From the NCBI RefSeq assembly GCF_901000735.1, contig NC_081543.1:25997515-26061514 (forward strand): a stretch of DNA of 64,000 nucleotides. The letters are read 5' to 3'. The DNA comes from Corylus avellana (taxonomy: Eukaryota > Streptophyta > Magnoliopsida > Fagales > Betulaceae). Shown here piece after piece: positions 43,473 through 64,000 of the stretch (its first letter is position 1; every line of letters begins with the position of its first letter). Both the position numbers and the translations under genes were made by a program. The notes under the pieces were generated by a model. It had not been told where the DNA came from. It did not search any database and was given only the letters and a program-made list of their open reading frames with translations.

Positions 43473-46400
43473 TTTCCTGGGTCCAAAGCTCTGACCAGAA
43501 TTTGATTTAACTAATCGAAGACAATATAAGATACAATAACAAGCAGAGAATATATAAGAAGAAGATGATGAATAAGAAGGTGCAAAGAAAGTGAAAATCC
43601 CAAGACTTTCCCTCGACGTTGAACAAGGTTAGGAAGATGGAAGGACATTATTAATAAAGTTGGCAGGTATAAGGTAATGCCAAAACAAGTCAAACAAACA
43701 GAATGAAGTGAGAGAGAACTGCAAATGCCATCTCAATTAAGGACCAATCAGCCGTTGACACCGAAGCTTAGAACCAACTCCAGGTGGAGGTGGGAATTTG
43801 AATCAATTATCAATGTAGTCCCACTTTTAGGAACAAGAACAAGAGCAAGAGAGATTTTACAACCTTCTTAAAGAAATAAATTTTCATTTCTAGTGAAATT
43901 GAAACCGTTCATTTTATGATTTAGATTAAATTTTACAGATCTAATCGTGTATATTGTTGCATGGTAAATATGTTATCATGTCATTTAAATTTTTAAATAA
44001 TGTGACACTATGTATACCATTAAGGGCCTATTGGAGATTGCATTTAAGAAATAGAGTTTTTAAGTAAAAAAATGATTTTAGGCAAAAGCTTCATTTTTAA
44101 GCTTTTGTCAAAAGTGCGTTTTGACCATTTTTAAGCTTTTTAACGTTCAAAAGCATTTTGAATTTTTTTTTCCCAAACGGGTTTTTTTTTTTTTTTTAAA
44201 CGAACTTTTAAGGTATTAAACGTACTTTTGAGATCTATAAACGCATTCTCAAGCATGCCCTAAATGCAACAAAACAAAATTTTAACCATAAAATAAATAT
44301 TTTTCATTTTCTTTGAGATTTAACCCTCAAGCATCTAGCAGTCGGTCTAGGACCTATGACACAAAGAATTAGGAGTACCTTTTAGCATGAAACAAAAACA
44401 AAACATCAATAATAATTATAGTACAAGAACATGTATCCTTAAAAAACAAAAAACTGAAACAAAACAAAACATAAGGCTGGTGGTGACTTTTAATCGTCAT
44501 ACATACAAGATAAGTATCATAAAAATAAATAAAAACTGAGGCATATAATGGCAATTTCAGTTTTAGGAATTTATAAATTTGAATAATGGTGACTTTTATG
44601 TCTCATTATATTAAGCTATGGTCATTATACTTACCTATACTGTACACCTTCATATTTTATTAGTTCTTCCATTAATTTGCCTTATTCTACTTAGAGCAAT
44701 TCTAACTCAGCTTAAACTTAAACTTTTAATTTTAACGTAGTCTCAATATTTAATCATTTAATTAATACTTTAATATTTTTTCTCATATATGGGCTAAAAC
44801 TCTTGTAAAATATTTAATAATATTTAATTAAAATTGGAAGGTGAATAACGAGAACAGGGTTCAAACTGAAAATCTTTAGCTTTAATACCATATTAAATCA
44901 TTACTTGTCCTAAAAGTTTAAGGTTATAAGAAGAGATAAATTTAATCATTTAATCAATACTTTAAACACATAATATAATATTATATTATGATCTCGTTGA
45001 AAAATTGTCCAAGCAATCTTCCTTTCACTATCCTCCCTCTAACTCTTCCATTATTTAATGTGCATATTGATTATTGAGACTAAGCTTGCTTGCGTTACCT
45101 ACTTCAGTCTCAATCATTCACATTGTCTCATTAAGTTTGTTTAGTCATCTTGATTTGAAAAGTCGCATGAAATTTGAAATGAGTTGGTATTGATGTAAGG
45201 AACAGGATCATCTTCCATTCAAATGAACCAAAAAATATTCAATTAGTTATATTTGAAGCGTAGTTTTGTCTTTTCATTTTTTTAGAGACAAAAATGTCCT
45301 TCAAATATAATAACTGAATACTCCTCAATTCATTGAACTATAGATGATTATAATTCTTAATTGTAATTGTTATTATAGGGACTAAATCAAAACATTAATG
45401 CAACTTGGAGAACCACAACACAATTAGGCCTTTTGAGGTATATATATATATATATATATTTCTTTTGTTTCGGCCATTGTTTACTCTTTTCTTCTTCGTT
45501 TTTTTTTTTTTTTAAGTGAGTTGGGGTGGGTTTGGCGATGCAACTTTGTAGACAAAAAGTATTATTTTAAACCAAATGGCAGATTAATCAAATAGAAAAT
45601 TATTGATTGATTCCGTTTTCTACCTAAATTCTTTTTTCCCATATATATATCACGGAATCACTGTGACGCAGCACCAGGAAGGAAACAAACAAGGATTTAA
45701 TAAAAATCAAAATAAAAACGTCACTGTTAAAAAATAAAAAATAAAAAGTGACAAGAGGAGTCTCACCAGGAGAGGTCTCATGTCTCAATTCTGGAAGAAT
45801 AGTTTAATTTGTCGACATATCTCTTCATTTCAGAGTCCATCACCTAAGCTAAATTGTTTATTGGATGGATTAAAAACAACTCGATAATTTGTTAAAACAA
45901 ACAGAGGAAACTGGGATAGATAATGAAAGTTAACTACTTGATAAATAGTTGATGTAGACCAGTTGGGGTTCGATTTGGGGGAAGGAAGTTGGTGTTCGGA
46001 TAAGATCTAAAACCCCTCTAGATGAGAAGGGGAACGGGGGAGGGGAGATCTGAGATAATCATATGACGGCTTGTTTGAAACAAGTCTAGTCGATGTGCTA
46101 CTTGTCCGAACAAGTTAGAAATCCGGTCCGAACAAGATCTCTTTAAACCAACTTTTTTTTTTTTTTTGCGAGCTCTTTAAACCAACTTAATTATGTGTTT
46201 TAATAGGCCTACAACTCTATTTAAAGTTAAATAAAGACAGCTCAGCCGTCCAATTTTATAAGTTTCAACCGTTTTTAATAAGAAACATTTAATGAGTGGT
46301 TTTCTATATATTTTTCTTCAAATCCTTGATTTATTCTTGGTTTTGGGAAGGATTGTTAAACTAGTGTTGCTTGTTTTGTGATCCATTACACTTACGCTGC

Positions 46401-46839
46401 ACCAGTTGATATGAGAACCCAAATTTTCTTTTCATGGTGCAAAAAGGACACCGAATAAGAACCGTTTTGCAAAGATTGGTGATGACCTACTTAAATCTCA
46501 ATCACTCACAAAGTTTAAGTTTGCAAAGTTATTTTCATTTTGAGAAGTCGCATGTAATTTGGAATGAGTTAATATTGATGTAATTGTTATTATAGCCTTT
46601 TGAGTTTTTTCTTTTTTTTCGAGTAAGTCAACTAGGCAATTATTGACTGATTCCGTTCTCGACCGAACTACGTACCTCTCTTCTTTTTTCCGTATATATC
46701 ACACGTTATGGCTAATAAGTCAATGAATACCTAAAGATTGGATGAACTATATTCATCTAACCTTAGGTATTCAATGAAAACTAAACAAGAACAAAATGGA
46801 TAAGTAAGAAATTATTGCAAAATCAAGACGGCCTAAAGG
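43473..46839. other. Intergenic DNA upstream of the HIPP-like gene
   Basis: This AT-rich DNA carries a (TA)n run near 45441-45459 and poly-T/poly-A tracts, with no supported gene. The first few hundred bases on the minus strand should contain the promoter of the 42394-43472 gene; TATATA at 43548 is a candidate but unproven. Confidence 0.5.
44021..44262. mobile_element. Possible small MITE
   Basis: The left end (TAAGGGCCTATTGGAGATTGCATTTAAG) and the reverse complement of the right end (TTTAGGGCATGCTTGAGAATGCGTTT) resemble each other, and the inner AAGCTTTT / AAAAGCTT words are inverted. No target duplication is obvious. Confidence 0.4.
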
Positions 46840-47075
46840 TCATAAGGAGCCTACGTAAGCAAGCGCTACAAGGTGGTAAACATGAGCAAGGAAAGCTAGA
46901 AAAATCCCCAAGTCCAACTAGAAAACGATTAAGGGGAGAATTAAAGAAATTAATTTTGGATCAAACATGTTGAGTATGCACTCAAAATCCCTATTTCTCC
47001 TCTAAAACAATTTAATATTTCTCTCGCGCCAAAGAGCGTATACCGTAGCAGTCATCATAATTCTAACTACAATAA
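46840..47075 (-). pseudogene. LINE ORF2 C-terminal remnant
   Basis: On the minus strand from about 47072 the frame reads RIMMTATVYALWRERNIKLF, matching the conserved C-terminal end of plant L1 ORF2 (the IWKERNxRxF box). A stop follows, and then sequence without domains. It is too short to place within a lineage. Confidence 0.55.
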
Positions 47076-47860
47076 ATAAACAAATTTACCTTGAAATTGG
47101 GGATCATTTACCGAATAAACCCTTCTCATGTGAACTCAAAAAAATACCACATTTATTAGAAAGATTAATTCAAATACTTTTTAAGAAACAGCAGCCGTTT
47201 TGTGATTTCACAGCCATAGATATGTTTGGTATTTAGGAGGGAAAACATGCAAACAGTTAGGCAATTAATGTCGAATTTATTAACATTGAAATAGATGTCT
47301 TGTAACATAGATGTCTTGTATGATTAGAAAGAAAAAAAAAAGAAGAAGAAATAGATGTCTTATCCTTTTTTCCATGAGTGATACGTTCCTAAGGCTTCTG
47401 GCTATGAGTCCCCCATCCCACCCACCTTCTTGATTGCAAAGAAAAGTCCTACATATGTTTCTTTTTCTTTTTCTTTTTTCTTTCTTTTTAGAATACAAAA
47501 AACAAGATGGACCTTTTTTTTTATTAGAAATCATGTGGATGATATTAAGTTATCATTTTAAAAATAAAATATTTTGTACTAACTGGGGTTCTTTGATTAT
47601 GCAAATCTGATGGCTAAAGTCCCAATCCACCCAGCTAGAATTATATTAATTGTTGAGCCTAGTTGATCAATTTGTGGTGATGACGAGCTCAAGTCTCAAC
47701 AACTCTAGCTATTTATGATTTGACTAGTCATATGACCCTATGAGGCTTTGCAAGCATACTTTTGACACAATGGAATTTCCTTGTAAGAGAAACACCAAAA
47801 ATGGGAAGAAAAAAAAAATAATAATGATAGAGTGGTTAAAAGGAAGAATGATTCTCTAAT

Positions 47861-48171
47861 GCTCCGTTGTTTCAACCTAAAATGTTTTTTAACAAAATCA
47901 TTTTTAAGTGTTTGGCTTGTACGGAAAATGAGCGACGGCAAAAAGTTGTTGGCGACTTTTGACAATTTTCTATGGAAATCTAGTGGTTTGAGAATGAGAA
48001 ACTCAAACTCGAAAAATAATTTACGGAATTTAAAAATGGAAGTCATTTTCCAAAACTAAAGATGCTTCTTTGGTCAAACCGAAAATTTTGATTATTATTT
48101 TTGGTTGCACTAAACACCGAAAAATACATAAACATTTTTCATAAAATATTTTCTGCCAAAACAAACGGAGC
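47861..48171. mobile_element. 311-bp MITE with TIRs
   Basis: It starts GCTCCGTTGTTTCAACCTAAAATG and ends CAAAACAAACGGAGC, giving imperfect terminal inverted repeats. The inner sequence is full of AAAATG/CATTTT words. Similar ends occur at 636 and 16252. The target duplication is unclear (TAA/TTA flank the ends). Open frames inside are not meaningful. Confidence 0.65.
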
Positions 48172-49463
48172 TTAAGAATGCTCTATTAAAAATGTATGTG
48201 AAAGTTAAAAATGCGAGTAAGAATTACATGCTCTAAAAACACGAGTCAATTTAATTTACTAGATTAAAAAATATAAAAAAATCCGTCCAAGAATGAGAAG
48301 TGCAATTAGTTATAGTAGGGGTAGGTTTCAAGTAGTGAGAATTTTAAAGTAGTATTGGGAAAGAAGTGCCACCTGGTGATCTCATTTTATGAATAAATGT
48401 AAGAAACCAAAATGAATTATTTATTTAAAAAGCCAGCAATCTGGTTGGCTGCTTATTATACATAACACAATCTCTAGCAGTGTCATCAACATCGTAAAGT
48501 TTTTGGATTAGTGACGATTTAGAGTTCTTAAATGCCTGATCCAAGGTCAAAATTGTCTAAGATGCTTCCTCTACAAGTGATTATCCCAATCCCTTTCTAT
48601 TAATGTCACAGACCCAGTTTGCAAAAGCTGCCGACTTTTCGACTCACTTTTATAGACTCAAAAAATAATAATAAATAAAAAATAAATATTGTGGTCCTAA
48701 TTTGCTTTCATAGACACTAAACCGACAATGGTCAAGAATTTGATGTTGGAAGGGGGAGGGTGAGACTGAGGGATTTTCTGTATAATATTTGCACCGAATT
48801 ATTGAAAAAACAAAAATGTAAATATCATAGATTCCTCAGTTTAATAATTTAGTTGGGTCAAATTATTTGAAATAATAGCATAAGAAAATGTATTATGCTT
48901 GATACTTAATAATATTTAATATGTATAATGTGTTATTTATGGATAATTTTCCTCCAAACTGAGATAGAAGAATTTTTTTCAACCTAATCTATAAAAGTGA
49001 CATATAAAATGCACATGAATTTTTAATAAAATTTATTCTAACTTTATCTCTGCTATTAAAAAAAGCAAGTTATAAAACATGATAATGAGGAAGAATGAGA
49101 CCCTAATAAACATCATTATTGTAATTAATCAAGTTATAGAACATGATATGAGGAAGATAAACACCATTATTATAATTATTTCTTTTACCAAGTCCTAATC
49201 AGGAATTCAGGATCCTTAATTACATAGCTGTAAAAGAAGAAATCTCGGTTAAAGAATGAGGATTTGGCTTAGGTGTCGTTAAAAAAGGAAAAAAACAAGT
49301 ACTGTAGTTTTTTCAATAGTCCAGATTTAATTCTATTCTCTCTCTTTTTCTCATGAAAAACTTGAAAGTTTATGTAAACCTTTGAAAAAAAACTACAACG
49401 GGAGATCTCCTGTAGTGTTTTTATTGGAACTTTACAGATTCATAAGCACTATTATGTAGTATA
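48172..49463. other. Intergenic DNA and reductase 3' region
   Basis: This is AT-rich, with no gene seen. The right ~150 bases, just after the stop codon of the minus-strand reductase, should be its 3' untranslated region. Confidence 0.5.
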
Positions 49464-61432
<11,969 letters not shown>

Positions 61433-61700
61433 TAATCTACGACCTGTAGCTCGTGAAAAAAGAAGCAGAGAACAAAGCGGGGATTAGGGTTTGATAACGA
61501 AGAATTGTAATGGAAGAAGTTGAGCTTGAAGCAATGAAGTTGAACCTGAGGACATTGAGCTCAGAGGTCCTGTTATGCAATTATATTGCGAGTAAATTTC
61601 TGTCGGTTGGCTCTAGAGAATGCCGAAGGGACAGGGTCAGTTTAAATGGCAGTGGCAGTGGCTTGGGCTTTTGGGCCGCGATGGGCTCAGCGGGAAGAAT
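61433..61700. promoter_or_regulatory. Promoter region: telo-box and three site II motifs
   Basis: TTAGGGTTT at 61484-61492 is a telo-box. TGGGCT, TGGGCC and TGGGCT at 61664-61669, 61672-61677 and 61682-61687 are site II (TCP-binding) elements. The two motif classes occur together in many plant promoters for growth-linked and organellar proteins. The reductase start lies at 61432 and a divergent ATG at 61510, so the region could serve both strands. Confidence 0.6.
61510..61591 (+). CDS. Possible first exon of a divergent gene, otherwise missing
   Basis: ATG at 61510 opens a frame (MEEVELEAMKLNLRTL, then SEVLLCNYIA) of natural composition, ending at a possible donor GTAAAT at 61592. I recognise no family, and no continuing exon was found in the next ~2 kb, which is AT-rich and carries a MITE. 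It may be the stump of a truncated gene, or an uncoding leader exon. It could also be a frame within the reductase promoter. Confidence 0.35.
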
Positions 61701-61799
61701 TCAACGGTCAGTGAGGTCAAGTCACTCTGAGTTTACCGGGATCTTCGGAAGTGACAAGATTTTAGGATTTTTAAGATATATTTTATTATGTAAATTTAT

Positions 61800-62193
61800 T
61801 TAATTAATTAATTAATTAAAATGTTATGATGCTAACATTTCTTATTTTTATTACTCAATATTTACTACTTCTTTATTTAAGTTCATATTTTACCGTCTTT
61901 CAAAAGTGAATAAATGTTATTGTGATAAAAATCTAACTATTTGATTTGAAAAGAATAATGGAAATTTAAAAGAAATTTTTAAATGATAGAATATTTTAAA
62001 AATTCTAGAGAATATTGATGAAGGTCGGTCATATTCTTACCTACCTTAACAAAATTTTCATAGTATATATTTTGTTGAAATATTAATTATATTAATTTTT
62101 TTTATTTATTCAAGTTATTGAGACAACAATGATTAACATAATATGATAGTAGTATTCTTGAATCTAGATTCTATTTTTACATTATAATTTTTA
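61800..62193. other. AT-rich intergenic DNA
   Basis: TTAATTAATTAATTAATTAA at 61798-61818 and poly-T tracts are the only structure seen. Confidence 0.6.
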
Positions 62194-62526
62194 GGGAAAA
62201 ATGCAAAATCAATTTATATGCTTTAGCTGATTTGCACTTAACTCCTTGTGGTATAAAAATAAACTCAAAGAACCCTAAAGTATGCCAAAAAAATAATTTA
62301 GTTCCTACGTCATTAACTTAACAGATTATGATAGCCTAAAGTTAGAGCCAATAAAATTGTGATACTTGTCATATTTAAGTCAGTGTCACACTAACGAAAT
62401 CTGTTAAATTAGTAGGGACTAATTTGTTTTTGTGGCATACCTTATAGACCTTTGAGTTTATTTTGATACCAAATGGAGCTAACTGTAAATCATGTAAACC
62501 ACAATGACTAATTTTGCATTTTTTTC
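62194..62526. mobile_element. 333-bp Mutator-type MITE with 9-bp target duplication
   Basis: The element begins GGGAAAAATGCAAAATC and ends GATTTTGCATTTTTTTC-like in inverted form, with ~130-base inverted arms (GTGGTATAAAAATAAACTCA paired with GAGTTTATTTTGATACCA). TAATTTTTA occurs directly on both sides (62185-62193 and 62527-62535). A 9-bp duplication fits Mutator transposition. The ends match those of the MULE at 50340-55730, which could once have supplied transposase. Confidence 0.9.
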
Positions 62527-62535
62527 TAATTTTTA

Positions 62536-62944
62536 ATTTAATTAAATATTTCACTTTCTAAATTTCATTTAAAATTTTGTGAGTTTATAGTCATGAGTTT
62601 GAATTATTATACTATATTATATCTCTTATTTCACTCAAATACTCCTTTCTCTCTCATTCAAGAATTCCTTCTATATTTGTTGTATTTTTGACTTAGAAAA
62701 GATAGAGAACGAGAGATTGATATAAATGGTGGTGAGAGACATGACCGACATTTGCAAGATGTCCCAATAATTAGTGACATTATAGCCTTTGATGACCCTA
62801 GCATGTTGTCCCATTCACATGGACAAAGTTTTCCTCTAATTTGGATTTGAGAAATTTTTTTTTAGTTCATTATATTAAATTGATATATGTTCTATTTAGA
62901 AGAAAAAAACAAATGGTCGAAGAAGTCCAAGTCTAGCCGGCGAT
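62536..62944. other. AT-rich intergenic DNA
   Basis: No gene or repeat boundary was recognised between the MITE and the LTR fragment that follows. Confidence 0.5.
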
Positions 62945-63313
62945 TGTAATGAAGGGGAAGAGTTCTATTTATAGGAAAAACCAAATACTATTCTACCTTC
63001 CATTTACAATTATACCTTTATTTTACTATTCCACCTATCAACATTATTATACCTACCATTGACTATTCTACATTTTATTTACAATTCTACCCTCCTTATA
63101 CCAATACTATTATACCTACATTGACTATTCTACCTACCAATACAATTATTCTTACAATTTACTATCCTATTATTTCACCAATTACCATTCTCTAATTATT
63201 ACTCTCTATAACACCATAAATTTCCCAAACATCATTGGCTAAAATTGATATTAAAATAACATCATCATTAAAATAATCTATTTAAATATCTTTGAAAATT
63301 TTGGGGCGCTACA
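62945..63313 (-). repeat. 3' LTR (U3 part) of a chromovirus, minus orientation
   Basis: On the minus strand the LTR starts TGTAGCGCCCCAAAATTTTC at 63313, directly after a polypurine tract. It continues through the ACTATTCTACC-rich U3 to the TATA region near 62965, where the match to 10155 ends. The R-U5 part is missing, so the LTR is truncated on its left. Confidence 0.8.
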
Positions 63314-63345
63314 ATCTTCCCTTCTTATTGGAATTTCGTCTTCGA
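63314..63345 (-). other. Polypurine tract of the right-edge chromovirus
   Basis: On the minus strand, GACGAAATTCCAATAAGAAG then GGAAGAT stands immediately before the LTR. This is the classical chromovirus 3' end. Confidence 0.8.
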
Positions 63346-64000
63346 AATTAAAACTTTAATTATCACTTTGTCCATGAATTTAGATTCTATCATATCCATT
63401 AATCAATTATTTATAACTTTTCGTAATTATGTTATTCTACGTACTTCAACCATAAAATAAGACGTTTACAAGGAACTTACTCAAACAAATAGGAGTATTT
63501 GTTACGCATGCTTTCTTCCAGTTCCCATGAAGCTTCCTCTATTAAGTGATTGTTTCATAAAACTTTCACTACCGATATACTTCTGTTTCTAAGGACTTGA
63601 TCCTTTCTATCGAGTATTCTTGTTGGTGTCTCCTCATAAGTCATGTTGGGTCGGATTTGAAGGGGTTCGCTTTCTAAAACATGTGTTGCATCCGAAACAT
63701 ATTTCCTCAACATCTATATATGAAATACGTCATGAATCTCACTTAAGTTTGGGGGTAATGCCAAACGATAAGCTACCACCCCAACTTTCTCAAGAATTTC
63801 AAAAGGACCAACGAACCTGGGACTCAACTTTCCTTTTCTCCCGAATCTCATTACTCCTCTCATAGGAGCAACCTTGAGAAAGACCTTTGTGCCGACTTCA
63901 AATTCTAGCTCTCGTCGTCTTGCGTCAGTGTAACTCTTTTGTCGACTTTGAGCTGCTGCTAATCTTTACTTTATTACTGTTATCTTCTTACACGTATCTT
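63346..64000 (-). pseudogene. Integrase C-terminus and chromodomain of a chromovirus, runs off the window
   Basis: Reading leftward from 64000, after a stop, the frame gives RLAAAQSRQKSYTDARRREL, EFEVGTKVFLKVAPMRGVM, FVGPFEILEKVGVVAYRLAL and then a TAG inside the FH-MLRKY motif. Next come EEASWELEESMRNKY and a preceding LDRKDQVLRNRSISVVKVL, which form a chromodomain-like tail. This type is usual in the Tekay/Del branch. The 5431-5640 segment is from the same family. The rest of the element lies beyond the window. Confidence 0.85.

Noticed and set aside
47738..48059. Overlapping frames on both strands of ~100 codons
   Set aside because: They coincide with a MITE with inverted repeats and have no recognisable protein content.

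Overview
The window reads as nuclear DNA of a flowering plant, most likely a eudicot. It has two intron-rich plant genes, plant-type retroelement lineages (Ty3/gypsy chromovirus and Tat), a hAT, a MULE, LINEs and several MITEs. Nothing bacterial or organellar was seen. The species cannot be told from sequence alone. Two runs of N (29106-29205 and 30736-30755) show that this is a draft assembly.

Layout. 1-2169: a pyrimidine-rich stretch, then a MITE-like end leading into 1.3 kb of a degenerate ~12-bp GAC-rich minisatellite. 2170-16252: a nest of broken chromovirus elements. A forward copy (LTR, PBS, gag, protease, RT) faces an inverted, deleted relative (5431-8963), with further LTRs in both orientations and another foldback element. 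16741-22445: a LINE remnant on the minus strand, a short LTR with its primer site, then a broken gene resembling the plant 'putative gypsy-type transposon' coiled-coil proteins, with internal tandem duplications. 22639-39550: Tat-lineage sequence. A forward RNase H fragment faces a minus-strand Tat element whose RNase H region is split by an 11,034-bp hAT transposon (24149-35182). That hAT has 20-bp perfect terminal inverted repeats, an 8-bp target duplication, and an intact copy of the empty site elsewhere in the window. 39608-40937: a LINE ORF1 fragment and a foldback MITE.

The host genes lie in the right third. A three-exon gene at 42394-43472 (minus) encodes a 111-aa heavy-metal-associated-domain protein with a C-terminal CVIC isoprenylation motif but no metal-binding CxxC. 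A sixteen-exon gene at 49464-61432 (minus) encodes an organellar monodehydroascorbate reductase of 491 aa. All its exons join in frame. One intron is GC-AG, and its last intron is swollen to 7.5 kb by a MULE and a LINE fragment. Its promoter carries a telo-box and three site II motifs, and a small possible divergent exon starts 77 bp away.

The most interesting theme is the repeated formation of long transposon-derived inverted repeats: chromovirus gag-pol arms of ~2.25 kb, inverted LTRs, Tat RNase H arms of ~0.6 kb, and a tail-to-tail mudrA pair of ~1.65 kb arms inside the reductase intron. If transcribed, each would fold into long double-stranded RNA, as the maize Mu killer locus does. This is a hypothesis to test with small-RNA data.
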